A stretch of DNA of 18,116 nucleotides from an uncultured Prevotellaceae bacterium (GCA_945827465.1 CALZOH010000034.1:1-18116); one strand, 5' to 3'. Counted from the first letter of the stretch, positions 1-8,820 are shown. A program made the numbers and translations. The notes: generated from the sequence alone by a model not told the origin.

Positions 1-2831
1 GATGCTTTCAGGTATTCCAAACCGGCTGTAGCCTTCATCTCGCTACTGATAACGCTGACCAGATAGTCTTCCACCGACAATTCGTTGACAGCTGTCAGTG
101 CACCATCCTCCACTATCACCTTGAGCGAACCCGAGAAGACCTGGTTTTCCCGTCGCTCCCAATGGTAAGCCTTACCAATGGTCACATCGAAGAGCGTGAA
201 GGTATTCTCGTCTGACAACGGGCGAAAAACCAACTCGGCATATTCACTTCCGCGCCAGCAGACACGGTCACATTGATAAACGGCGGTTTCCTCTGCGTTG
301 GAAATGATTTCACCATTGACGGCATAGTCGCCCTTCAGACTAAAACGGATTTCATGACCCGATACAACGCCCACGCTTACCTGCGGACACGCCTGAATCT
401 TCCTGACGCATGCCTCTATTTCCGTTTCACTGAGCGTCACCTCCTGCAAGATGGCCGCAATTTTGTCGCCCGTCAGGCGGTCAAAGTCTTCGCGACGCGG
501 CGTAATAATCAATCCGCCTATATCGACACTGCCCGGACTAATCAGATATTGTTCATCGCCCTCTTTACTGTAACACTCAGGACGTAACTTGCGGCGCGGT
601 ATCAACACCAATACCAATTCATCTTTTCCTGCCTCGCAACATTCCCTCCAAGCCATCAGGTTGAAGCGGGGTTCGCTCTCACCCTCCACTTGCGGCAAAG
701 CGGCCACCAACTTCTCAAAAAGCAGGAAGTGGCGCTCTTCACCCGAGAGACGCATCACGAAAAGTGGATAAACAAACTTACGCAGCAGATAGATGCCCTG
801 TCCACCCGGCAATACATACACAGGCTCCAGAGCAGAGGCATAGTCCTTGGCCCAATCGCGCTGCAAGGGTATCTTGCCTTTGGCTCCCAGTTGCAAATGG
901 GCATGGTCGGGAGCTGACGCTCCACACTGCGCACCATTATAAAACACCACGAAACCCGGCATACGCATTGCCATACCACACAAAGCCGATAACTGCGGAC
1001 GCGCTTCCTGTGGTACATGCTGCCTCATGGGTAAGGTGAAGTGATAAGGAAGAATGGGGAACGGATTTACGCACAGCTGGAACTTGCCATCCGTATAGAG
1101 ATGTAACTGCTGGGCAGGCTGATTGCGCTCACACAAAAAACAAGGCCGCTGACTGATTGTTTTCTTGTCTACTTTGGCTCCGGTCGATACCATACGGGCC
1201 GGATTAAACTGCGCCGAGAGCGATATGCCTCTCCATTCAAAGTCTCTGACTTCGACTTGACTCAGTTCTTTAAATCTACGCTCCACGTCCGGCCACACGC
1301 GGAGCTGTTGTTCAAAAAAAGGGAGCGCCTCCTTTTCTACCGTTTCATGATTCCTACGAGCATTCAACTGCTTGCGGGCGCAGACCTCAAGGGTACGCAA
1401 ACGGTCTTTATAGAGATTGTTCTTGTTCTGTTTTTCAATGCTGAGCGCAGCATCGGAATTTCCGTCCCAACGACGGCACAGATAAAGCACATCATAGATG
1501 CGGCCAATCCTGAACCGACGTGATACCACCAATCCTAAAGCATAATCTTCGCCATAACTGGTGTTGGGGAAACCTATTTTTCTCAAAAGCGGAGTATAGA
1601 AAGCACGGGGAGCACCTAATCCGTTGATGCGAATGGCATTGTTTCGTCCATTCTCATCGGTCCATTCACGATGGTCAATCTTGCCGGGAGGTAATGTCTG
1701 CAGACGGAAATCGACTAACTCATAACTTCCTATAATCATAGCGGCTTTTTGCTCATAAAAAGCATCTACTATTCGCTGGAGTACATCGGTTGAGCTGTAT
1801 AAATCGTCCGAATCAAGTTGTACGGCAAACTTACCGCAATAGGGACTGCACACGGCATAATCCCAACAGCCGCCAATTCCCAGATCTTTGCGCTCGGGAA
1901 TCAAGTGAACCACCTTATCATTGTCTTTGAATCGTTCGATGGCGGCCGTTGTCCCGTCGGTAGAATGATTGTTGATCACGATGACATTAAAATCAAAGGA
2001 TGTCTGCTGACTAAGCACACTTTCGATGGCATCTGCAATCGTTTTCTCTCGATTACGAACGGGTATAATCACCGAAGCCTCCAAGCGGAAGGTCTCTTCG
2101 TCAAACTTGACATCCTCTATTTCGTCAGGAGCGAGATAAGCGCCCACGGCCTTGAGATGTTCCGTACAGATTTGTTCCATCTCAAGCTGTACCGACCGCT
2201 GGGCCGGGTTAACGTAGTCAAACTGCTTTTCGCCACTCTTTCTCAAATCACTTTCTTCTTCCGTATAAAGCAATTCGTTGAGATGGAACAATGTTCCCTG
2301 ACGCTGACAAAACAGGCGCAAGTCATATAATCCGCCGTATTGCCACGTTTTGGGCTGAGAAGCAGCATATGCTTTAAGCGTTTCAGTACGAACAAGCAGT
2401 AATGATCCAAAATCAAAATCGTTACGCAAACTGCCCTCCTGATAATCAATCAAAGGATGCGCCTTGATTTCGCCCTTCTCAACCGACCAATGGTCGGCAT
2501 AAACCATCACAGCTCCACTCTCGTTCATCACGTCCACCATTCGCTGCAATGCGCGCGGACCTGCCGAAAGCGGAGACGACTTGGTACAAAGCAATGTATA
2601 AGGAGCATCAGCCTGCTCGGCCATTTTTAGATACGCAGCAGTTGATAAGGGGGACTCCACTTGTAAAATGGATGCGCGATCAGTAAACAACTCATCGGGC
2701 AGGGCTGTTGAACCTGCCGATATTAAATAATAATGAGATATTGCGGACTGTTCACCCAAACCTTGAATGGTTTTGGAAGTATCTTCCCATCTTTCATGCA
2801 ACAGGAAGCAATCAATTACGTTCTTATTCAT
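1..2831 (-). CDS. Multidomain glycosyltransferase family 2 / HIT-like (DUF4922-type) / SpoIID-LytB fusion protein, 3' end outside the window
   Basis: The minus frame starting at the ATG at 2831-2829 stays open to the left edge, giving 943 codons and no stop. I checked every triplet from the edge to about 1680 and translated the rest. Residues 1-245 look like a degraded GT-A domain. About 250-480 is a family 2 glycosyltransferase, with an IIPVRNREK strand at 255-263 and a D340-S-D342 DxD motif for the metal and nucleotide sugar. About 550-790 is HIT/GalT-like, resembling DUF4922: a C564-x2-C567 pair, an NPFPILPYHFTLP segment and D642-HAHLQ, where H645 would be the nucleotidylated histidine by family analogy. 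From about 860 it reads as SpoIID/LytB, ending near SSEM with E931 at the position of the SpoIID catalytic glutamate. No signal peptide or membrane segment is visible, which is odd beside a SpoIID domain, a peptidoglycan lytic transglycosylase in spore formers. The sugar and substrate are unknown. Domain calls are from motifs only. Confidence 0.85.
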   Translation of the reverse strand, partial: MNKNVIDCFLLHERWEDTSKTIQGLGEQSAISHYYLISAGSTALPDELFTDRASILQVESPLSTAAYLKMAEQADAPYTLLCTKSSPLSAGPRALQRMVDVMNESGAVMVYADHWSVEKGEIKAHPLIDYQEGSLRNDFDFGSLLLVRTETLKAYAASQPKTWQYGGLYDLRLFCQRQGTLFHLNELLYTEEESDLRKSGEKQFDYVNPAQRSVQLEMEQICTEHLKAVGAYLAPDEIEDVKFDEETFRLEASVIIPVRNREKTIADAIESVLSQQTSFDFNVIVINNHSTDGTTAAIERFKDNDKVVHLIPERKDLGIGGCWDYAVCSPYCGKFAVQLDSDDLYSSTDVLQRIVDAFYEQKAAMIIGSYELVDFRLQTLPPGKIDHREWTDENGRNNAIRINGLGAPRAFYTPLLRKIGFPNTSYGEDYALGLVVSRRFRIGRIYDVLYLCRRWDGNSDAALSIEKQNKNNLYKDRLRTLEVCARKQLNARRNHETVEKEALPFFEQQLRVWPDVERRFKELSQVEVRDFEWRGISLSAQFNPARMVSTGAKVDKKTISQRPCFLCERNQPAQQLHLYTDGKFQLCVNPFPILPYHFTLPMRQHVPQEARPQLSALCGMAMRMPGFVVFYNGAQCGASAPDHAHLQLGAKGKIPLQRDWAKDYASALEPVYVLPGGQGIYLLRKFVYPLFVMRLSGEERHFLLFEKLVAALPQVEGESEPRFNLMAWRECCEAGKDELVLVLIPRRKLRPECYSKEGDEQYLISPGSVDIGGLIITPRREDFDRLTGDKIAAILQEVTLSETEIEACVRKIQACPQVSVGVVSGHEIRFSLKGDYAVNGEIISNAEETAVYQCDRVCWRGSEYAELVFRPLSDENTFTLFDVTIGKAYHWERRENQVFSGSLKVIVEDGALTAVNELSVEDYLVSVISSEMKATAGLEYLKA

Positions 2832-2854
2832 ACTCAATTTAAAAGAATTTCTCA

Positions 2855-2884
2855 CAAAAGTAATGCAAAATATACTAATCGCAA
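2855..2884 (-). promoter_or_regulatory. Bacteroidota-type promoter for the glycosyltransferase fusion gene
   Basis: On the minus strand, TTG (2884-2882) is followed by exactly 19 bases and then TACTTTTG (2862-2855). This matches the Bacteroidota -33 TTTG/TTG and -7 TAnnTTTG pattern with the usual spacing. The -7 box ends 23 bases before the ATG, so the leader would be short and AT-rich, with no Shine-Dalgarno sequence. Confidence 0.6.
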
Positions 2885-3115
2885 AAAGAAATTCTTTCAA
2901 TTTGTCAGAAAAACATAACTTATTATCTCATTCAGCAATTATATGCTGCTTCCGAGGGTAAAAAGCGTGCCAAATGGGGTTGGAAGATACGCTGACCTTC
3001 ACATCAACTTCTGCTTCCTTATCCGAAAAGCGCAAGTCATGGTTTTCTGCTGATTGCTCCCTTACACGGTTGGGGTTTATCAGAAGAATGAAGTCATTAT
3101 TCCGTGCTTTTTTTG
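2885..3115. other. Divergent intergenic spacer between the glycosyltransferase fusion gene and dnaX
   Basis: No convincing gene is seen here. About 2940-3090 is less AT-rich than its flanks and is open on both strands (a 67-codon minus frame and a 62-codon plus frame), but neither frame has recognisable motifs. It could be a decayed gene or a dispersed intergenic sequence. I see no strong hairpin. Confidence 0.4.
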
Positions 3116-3123
3116 TAAGTTTG
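3116..3123 (+). promoter_or_regulatory. Candidate -7 box for dnaX
   Basis: TAAGTTTG fits TAnnTTTG and ends 31 bases before the dnaX ATG. No good TTG element lies 19-20 bases upstream, so this is a -7 match only. Confidence 0.4.
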
Positions 3124-3154
3124 CCCCTCAAAGCAAAATTGACTCTTACGTTAT

Positions 3155-4939
3155 ATGGATAACTTCATTGTTTCTGCCCGAAAATACCGTCCCGCCACCT
3201 TCGACGACGTGGTAGGCCAACACTCCCTGACCAATACGCTTAAACGCGCCATCATTAATCACAAATTAGCCGGAGCATACCTCTTTTGCGGTCCGCGCGG
3301 TGTGGGTAAAACCACGTGCGCCCGCATTTTTGCGAAAGCCATCAACTGTTTTCATCCCGGCAACGACGGTGAAGCCTGCAACGAATGTGAAAGTTGCATC
3401 TCATTCAACGAAGGCAGAAGCATGAACATCCAAGAGCTCAACGCAGCAGCCAATAATTCCGTCGACGATATTCGAGGTATCATCGAACAAGTACGTATTC
3501 CGCCCCAGTTGGGAAATTATAAGGTGATTATTCTGGATGAGGTTCACATGCTTTCACCCAGTGCTTCCAACGCATTGCTGAAAACACTCGAAGAGCCACC
3601 TTCGTACGTGATTTTTATTTTAGCCACCACCGAAAAGCAAAAGATTCTTCCAACCATATTGAGCCGTTGTCAGATCTTCGATTTCAACCGAATGGAAGAA
3701 GCCGACATTATCGGCCAGCTCAAAAAGGTGGCTGCCAACGAGCAGATTACTTACGAAGAGCGCGCTTTGAGCCTGATTGCACAAAAGGCCGACGGCGGTA
3801 TGCGCGACGCACTTTCCGTGTTCGACCAAGTAACCAGTTTCTCTGCCGGAAACATCACTTATGACAGCGCATTGAAGTGTCTCGGACTGCTCGATACCGA
3901 TTTTTACTTCCGCATGACCGACGCTTTCATCGGCCAACGCATCAGTGAATGCCTACTTCTGTTTAATGATGTTGTCAATAAAGGATTCGACGGTGGAATT
4001 TTTATGGGCGGTCTCGCCAGCCATTTGCGCAACGTTCTGGTTTGTACTGACGCCGCAACAGCCACATTGCTTGACGCCTCTGAACATCTGCGCCAACAAT
4101 ATGTTGAGCAGGCTCAACGCTGTCATCCCAAGTTCCTCTATCGCGCCATACGTGCCTGTGACAAATGCAGCAATGAATATCGCTACTCCTTTAATAAACG
4201 TCTTTCGGTAGAAATCACCTTGATTGAGTTGGCGCAGGCTGCTAATTCCGACAATGACGATGCTTCCGGGCTTGGCCCTACTCAGAAGCTTAAACCTCTC
4301 TTTAAAGACTCACAACCCACCCCGCAAGCTGCGCCTACAACGGCCCAACCACCGGTTCAGCGCCCCACTCCACCAACAGCGGCAAACGTGCCACCGGCCG
4401 CCCAGCCAGCCGAAACGACTCAACCCCAGCCGGCCCAGCCCGCTCAATCCCAACAGACAAGGCCCAACTCAACTTTGAGAGCCATTCATACACCGTCCAT
4501 CAGACTTAAACCGAGCAAACCGGTTGAGGAGCCATCACCCGCCAAGTTGCAAGAAGCCGCACCACAATACGGCAATGCCCCCATCAATCCCAATATGCTC
4601 AATTATTACTGGACGCAATATGCAAAAGGGCTGCCAGAAGAGGAATCTGCCCTACGCGGACGCATGGAACAGATGTCCATCCAACTGCGCGACAACGGTG
4701 AAGTGGAAGTATGGACCAATAATGAATTTGTCAACAGCTTCATGAAGCCTTACCTTCCCCAGATAGAGGCTTTCCTGCGGGAAAAGCTCGACAATGGAAG
4801 CATTCACCTCCAGTTGCACGTACATATTACTAAAGAACAAACCCTGAGATATAATCCCCACGAGTTGGTCAACAAATTGATGCAAGAAAACAAAGGATTC
4901 GCCAATCTCAAGAACAGCCTTGGCTTGGAACCCGATTGA
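3155..4939 (+). CDS. dnaX: DNA polymerase III subunit gamma/tau (DnaX)
   Basis: This is the clamp-loader ATPase subunit of the replicative polymerase, which loads the beta clamp and tethers polymerase cores at the fork. The 594-residue protein starts with the typical RKYRPATFDDVVGQ segment. It has a Walker A motif at G46-T53 (GPRGVGKT), zinc-module cysteines C65, C75, C78 and C81, a Walker B motif ending D128-E129, and the sensor/SRC motif at 170-172. The AAA+ core and collar run to about residue 370. A linker rich in proline, glutamine and alanine follows (about 385-460), then a C-terminal domain (about 475-594) that would contact the polymerase in tau. I found no A-AAA-AAG slip site like the one that makes gamma in E. 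coli, so a single tau-like product is the simplest reading. A lipoprotein gene follows after 52 bp on the same strand. Confidence 0.97.
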   Translation: MDNFIVSARKYRPATFDDVVGQHSLTNTLKRAIINHKLAGAYLFCGPRGVGKTTCARIFAKAINCFHPGNDGEACNECESCISFNEGRSMNIQELNAAANNSVDDIRGIIEQVRIPPQLGNYKVIILDEVHMLSPSASNALLKTLEEPPSYVIFILATTEKQKILPTILSRCQIFDFNRMEEADIIGQLKKVAANEQITYEERALSLIAQKADGGMRDALSVFDQVTSFSAGNITYDSALKCLGLLDTDFYFRMTDAFIGQRISECLLLFNDVVNKGFDGGIFMGGLASHLRNVLVCTDAATATLLDASEHLRQQYVEQAQRCHPKFLYRAIRACDKCSNEYRYSFNKRLSVEITLIELAQAANSDNDDASGLGPTQKLKPLFKDSQPTPQAAPTTAQPPVQRPTPPTAANVPPAAQPAETTQPQPAQPAQSQQTRPNSTLRAIHTPSIRLKPSKPVEEPSPAKLQEAAPQYGNAPINPNMLNYYWTQYAKGLPEEESALRGRMEQMSIQLRDNGEVEVWTNNEFVNSFMKPYLPQIEAFLREKLDNGSIHLQLHVHITKEQTLRYNPHELVNKLMQENKGFANLKNSLGLEPD

Positions 4940-4991
4940 TTTGTTGTACCTCCCTCTTTCTGTCATCATCCCTCATCTCCATCCCGACAGC

Positions 4992-5453
4992 ATGAACCCA
5001 AGTACACCGTTTCTCCGTCTCACCCTTACGACGGTTATCATGTATCTGCTTGCAGCCTGCCAATCCTCTATCTTGAAGCAGGAACAAGAAGCCGAAGAAT
5101 GTGCCATTCGGTTTGCCCAATCTTATTATCGCTTTGAACTGGACGAAGCACTGAATTATTGCACCGAAGATTCACGCCCTTGGGTGGTATGGTTGGCTTC
5201 CAACATCAGTCAAACCGACATTGACAGCATACGTCAACTCCAAGAAGCACCCACCGTGAAGTTGCTCAAACTGGCAGCCGACACCGCCGAAGACAACGCA
5301 CGGGCTTATTTGCAAATACAACACTTTTACAGCCTCGACTCATTGGGAAAGCCCGGCCAAACGATCGAGCAGGCTGACATCTGCCTGCAACTGCTCTTTG
5401 AATCCGACCAATGGAAGGTTAGAATGGTAGGCCCACCGCGAAGTGGAAAGTAA
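4992..5453 (+). CDS. Small putative lipoprotein, NTF2-like fold possible
   Basis: The likely protein is 153 residues, starting at the ATG at 4992. A longer reading from 4920 overlaps dnaX and would put a non-signal segment ahead of the leader. Residues 1-22 form a signal peptide ending in the lipobox L20-A-A-C23, so the protein should be lipidated at C23. The mature part begins with a charged, glutamate-rich stretch and has alternating helix and strand character (for example FAQSYYRFELDEALNYC, then WVVWLASN, then a C-terminal QWKVRMVG strand). This resembles the small NTF2-like or DUF4878-type lipoproteins common in Bacteroidota, but the family is an inference. It lies 52 bp after dnaX and may be cotranscribed with it. 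Its last 35 bases overlap the end of the convergent TamA-like gene. Function unknown. Confidence 0.75.
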   Translation: MNPSTPFLRLTLTTVIMYLLAACQSSILKQEQEAEECAIRFAQSYYRFELDEALNYCTEDSRPWVVWLASNISQTDIDSIRQLQEAPTVKLLKLAADTAEDNARAYLQIQHFYSLDSLGKPGQTIEQADICLQLLFESDQWKVRMVGPPRSGK

Positions 5454-7734
5454 GGTCGCGGCCAAAGTGGGGATTGATGATGGGGAAATGTTGCTTGCCG
5501 CTTTCGTAAGCAGGATTAATGGCTTTCATACCCCAATCAAGTCGAAGGATGAAATAATCAAGGTTCAAACGCAAGCCCAATCCATACGAAGCAGCTATCT
5601 GTTTATAAAACTTGTCGAACTTAAACTGTCCGCCTTCTTGCTCCGCATAGTTACGTGTATTCCATATATTACCGGCATCAACGAACAGGGCTCCATGAAA
5701 TTTCCAGAACAAATACGTACGCCATTCCATACTGAAGAGCAACTTCAGGTTTCCCGTCTGATTGATAAAGTCTACCTTGCCATCTTTTCCGGTATAGTTA
5801 CCCGGTCCTAACTCTCGAACCGACCAACCGCGCACACTGTTGGGACCACCGGCAAAATATCGTTTCTCAAAAGGCACTATGCTGGCGTTTCCATAAGGAA
5901 TGGCCAAGCCAAACGCCGTATGAATGGCGAACGAGTTGCGGGCATTCAACAAGAAGCTATGGGCATAATCAAGGTCAAACTTGACATATTGCGCAAAAGC
6001 GATATTAAATAAGGTGCGGTCGCCACTTTCATTGCGATTAGTTCCCGCCGCATTAGCGATGAGATAGAGCAGGTTTCCGGCCGACTCCACATTGAAATGA
6101 ACCTGATAGGCATTCTTCTGATAAATACTTCCGTTAGCCGCATCACCTGCCGAATTATACGTATAGCTGTAACTGCTGTTCATGATGAACAGATTCTCGT
6201 AGCTATAACGAATAATGGCCGAACGGTCGCTGATGCTATCCAAGTACTCGCGTTTGAAGGTATTCGATATCCAAGGCATAAACACATAGTTCAAGCTCAA
6301 GGCATCGATTTTCTGTTGCACACGATTCTGGCGGGATTGCCAGCGATAACTCCACGCTCCGGTTACCACCCTTCGATGAAACTCGGGTCGCTCCTGAGCA
6401 TTAAACAGGAAAGACAGTTCGGAATTTCCGTTCAGCTTCCGCCTACGTTCACTTGACAGAAACGGAACCAGCATTTGCGGGAGGCTCAAATGGGTTTCTG
6501 CCGAAAATTCAACGAAGTCCTGGTCGTTATATCCTTCCAAACCCGAAATGGCTTCAAAGGCTCCTTTCACCTTGGTAGTCCATACTTCCGAGCCACGAAA
6601 CAGATTTCGGTTTGTGAAACTCACCGATGCAGCCACACCAATGTCTCCGGCCGTGTTGGTACCTTCCACTTCGCTCGAAATGGAGTTAACCTTGTTGGCC
6701 TGAAGGGTGATATGACAATCAAGGCGGGCACTGTCGGCCGGTTCCAGGCGAATCACCGCATAGCGCAAGGCTTGCAGGTTGTTGAAATTTCGATAGGTGG
6801 CTTGTATGTGGTCTTCGTTATAATAAAGGCCGGGTTCAAACTTGATTTGGGAGAAGATGACCGAAGGGCGTAACTGGCGGCTACCATGATAGCGGAGCTT
6901 TAATCCGCAATAATCAAAGCTGTCTACGGCCGCATTGTTCTCATTCTCCAGGTTGACATCGACCAAGATATTCCGAATACAGTATCGGGTATAGACTTGG
7001 GCGGTATCTTTCGAGATGGTTTTTCCTTCAATCTTCAGTTTAAGTTTCAAATTGTCGGGGCCGGCCATCGAATCTACATCATAGCGAATGTAATTTTTCA
7101 GGAAATTATAGTATCCGTTCCGATGCAACAGGGCTACTATGCGGTCACGCTCCTTATCCAGCACGCCGGCATCGCAGGGCATCATAATACGAAGATGACT
7201 TTTCCCTTCGTTTTCTTCTACCAACCGGGCTACTTCGGAGTTGTCAATCTGATAGTCGATGGTTCTGATGCGATACATCTGCCCGGGGTGTAACTCATAA
7301 GTGAGTTTTACCTTCTTCGGTTTGTCTACCCGACTCACCGTAGCGCCGGCTTGCAGGTAACCTTTGTTGCGAAGGGCCATCGAAAGGCTGTTGCGCGAAA
7401 AAGAAGTCAGTGTGGAGTCGTAAATGACCGGTGCCTCACCTATCCGACGAAAGAAACGGTTGAAGCCCTTGGTGCTGTCACGCCCCGAAACACAATAAAT
7501 GCCCAACGGCACCTTAAACATATTAAACCAACGGGCATTGGCTTCCTGGCGTACATATCCGCGCATGGAAGACAAGTCTATTTTTTCTTCGGGCGAAGTC
7601 AGACGAACGGACGACAGCACCTGTTCGCCCTCCGCAACAAACTTTCCTGACGAGCAACCGCACAATCCGAGCAGCAGGCTGACTGTTGCAATGAGCAACA
7701 CATATTGACAGGGAGTGCGGAATTGGCTGTTCAC
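5419..7734 (-). CDS. BamA/TamA family outer-membrane lipoprotein (TamL-like)
   Basis: A 771-residue protein of the Omp85 superfamily. Residues 1-26 form a signal peptide with a lipobox ending at C27 (L24-C-G-C27), so it is a lipoprotein. This is characteristic of the Bacteroidota TamA-like lipoproteins and unlike classical BamA. About 30-340 holds POTRA-like repeats with the usual beta/alpha pattern (for example LRNKGYLQAGATVSRV and LHRNGYYNFLKNYIRY). About 360-771 is the 16-strand barrel type, rich in alternating aromatics. The L6 loop signature lies at G629-G-P-N-S-V-R-G-W637, and the C-terminus ends in phenylalanine as in barrel substrates. The expected role is insertion of proteins or lipids into the outer membrane together with a TamB-like partner, but no tamB gene lies nearby. 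The gene follows dapA after 108 bp on the same strand and overlaps the convergent lipoprotein gene by 35 bp at its stop end. Confidence 0.92.
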   Translation of the reverse strand: MNSQFRTPCQYVLLIATVSLLLGLCGCSSGKFVAEGEQVLSSVRLTSPEEKIDLSSMRGYVRQEANARWFNMFKVPLGIYCVSGRDSTKGFNRFFRRIGEAPVIYDSTLTSFSRNSLSMALRNKGYLQAGATVSRVDKPKKVKLTYELHPGQMYRIRTIDYQIDNSEVARLVEENEGKSHLRIMMPCDAGVLDKERDRIVALLHRNGYYNFLKNYIRYDVDSMAGPDNLKLKLKIEGKTISKDTAQVYTRYCIRNILVDVNLENENNAAVDSFDYCGLKLRYHGSRQLRPSVIFSQIKFEPGLYYNEDHIQATYRNFNNLQALRYAVIRLEPADSARLDCHITLQANKVNSISSEVEGTNTAGDIGVAASVSFTNRNLFRGSEVWTTKVKGAFEAISGLEGYNDQDFVEFSAETHLSLPQMLVPFLSSERRRKLNGNSELSFLFNAQERPEFHRRVVTGAWSYRWQSRQNRVQQKIDALSLNYVFMPWISNTFKREYLDSISDRSAIIRYSYENLFIMNSSYSYTYNSAGDAANGSIYQKNAYQVHFNVESAGNLLYLIANAAGTNRNESGDRTLFNIAFAQYVKFDLDYAHSFLLNARNSFAIHTAFGLAIPYGNASIVPFEKRYFAGGPNSVRGWSVRELGPGNYTGKDGKVDFINQTGNLKLLFSMEWRTYLFWKFHGALFVDAGNIWNTRNYAEQEGGQFKFDKFYKQIAASYGLGLRLNLDYFILRLDWGMKAINPAYESGKQHFPIINPHFGRDLTFHFAVGLPF

Positions 7735-7842
7735 GGATGCAGTACTTGAGAAAAAATAGAAATGAATGAATGAGTGTGATAGTGGAACGGATCGATAGCA
7801 GGGCTCTTGCCAGTCACAAATCCTTTTTCAACAGGTCATGCC

Positions 7843-8721
7843 TTACAAGAGTTGCAGGGCTTTTGCCAAAGCATCTACTGTTTCGCGACGGGCCGGAACC
7901 AATGGCAAACGGAGCACATTTTCCACTTCGCCCATCAGGGACATCATAGCCTTAATGCCGGCAGGATTGCCGTCAACCGACAATAACGGATAGAATGGCT
8001 GCAAACGACCATCCAAGGTGTTGGCTTCGTCGGCCTTTCGCGACAGAGCGGCATGAACCATGGCGCCAAACTCTCGCGGCAAAGCGTTGCCAATGACCGA
8101 AATCACTCCGGTGGCCCCCATTTGTATCAACTGGGAGGTGATGGCATCGTCACCACTGATTACTTCAAAACCATCGGGCGCTCCGGCGATGATTTCATCA
8201 ATCTGTGCCACATTACCGGAGGCTTCCTTCACGGCTACGATGTTTTCTACATCGCGTGCCAAACGCAAGGTGGTAGCGGCCGACATATTGATTCCGGTGC
8301 GACCGGGAACATTATAGACCACTACTGGCAATCCCGCCTCGGTTGCCACAGCCTTGAAATGCTGATAAATGCCTTCTTGGGCCGGTTTATTATAAAATGG
8401 ACATACCGAAAGTATTCCATCGATGCCTTTAAAGTCGAAATCGCGGACTTCATGCAACAATTCCTGCGTGCAATTTCCACCAAATCCCAACAGCAAGGGC
8501 AAACGTCCCTTTATCTGCTCTATCACGAAGTCTTTTACCTGTAACTTCTCGGCGACTGACAGACAAGGTGTTTCGGCCGTAGAACCCAACACACATAAAA
8601 AGTCTGCGCCTCCCTCTACTTGCTTTTCCAACAAAGTAGCGAGCGCATCAAAGTCTATTGTGAAATCTTTTTTAAAAGGAGTAACCAACGCAACTCCCAA
8701 TCCGGTAAATATATTATTCAT
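7843..8721 (-). CDS. dapA: 4-hydroxy-tetrahydrodipicolinate synthase
   Basis: The enzyme condenses pyruvate with aspartate semialdehyde in the first committed step of the diaminopimelate and lysine pathway, in the cytoplasm. The chosen start is the ATG at 8721, giving 292 residues, the usual family length. An in-frame start 30 bases upstream would add ten residues with no family counterpart. The TIM-barrel active site is intact: Schiff-base lysine K165 in VAVKEASGN, Y136 in VVVYNVPGRTG with R141 after it, Y110, and the S47-T48 pair in LGSTAE (Thr-Thr in E. coli). The C-terminal helical domain is present. ligA lies 213 bp upstream and the TamA-like gene 108 bp downstream on the same strand. 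A -7 box close to the start suggests it has its own promoter. Confidence 0.96.
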   Translation of the reverse strand: MNNIFTGLGVALVTPFKKDFTIDFDALATLLEKQVEGGADFLCVLGSTAETPCLSVAEKLQVKDFVIEQIKGRLPLLLGFGGNCTQELLHEVRDFDFKGIDGILSVCPFYNKPAQEGIYQHFKAVATEAGLPVVVYNVPGRTGINMSAATTLRLARDVENIVAVKEASGNVAQIDEIIAGAPDGFEVISGDDAITSQLIQMGATGVISVIGNALPREFGAMVHAALSRKADEANTLDGRLQPFYPLLSVDGNPAGIKAMMSLMGEVENVLRLPLVPARRETVDALAKALQLL

Positions 8722-8752
8722 GATAGTTAGTCGTATGATGCTTTGCAGCATG

Positions 8753-8760
8753 CAAAATTA
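8753..8760 (-). promoter_or_regulatory. Candidate -7 box for dapA
   Basis: On the minus strand TAATTTTG, followed by CA, fits TAnnTTTG and lies 31 bases before the dapA ATG. No TTG is found 19-21 bases upstream, so the -33 element is weak or absent. Confidence 0.45.
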
Positions 8761-8820
8761 CAATAAAAAAGGCAGTATTTCTTTCAATCAGTTGCTTTTT
8801 ATAGCCCAGGACTGAACATT

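Noticed and set aside
3722..3730. Frameshift slip site in dnaX (C AAA AAG)
   Set aside because: The first base is C rather than A, so the heptamer is not a proper slip site. It lies within the AAA+ core, where a truncated gamma would make no sense.
8053..8544. 163-codon plus-strand frame opposite dapA
   Set aside because: Shadow of the strongly supported dapA gene on the other strand, with no domain motif.
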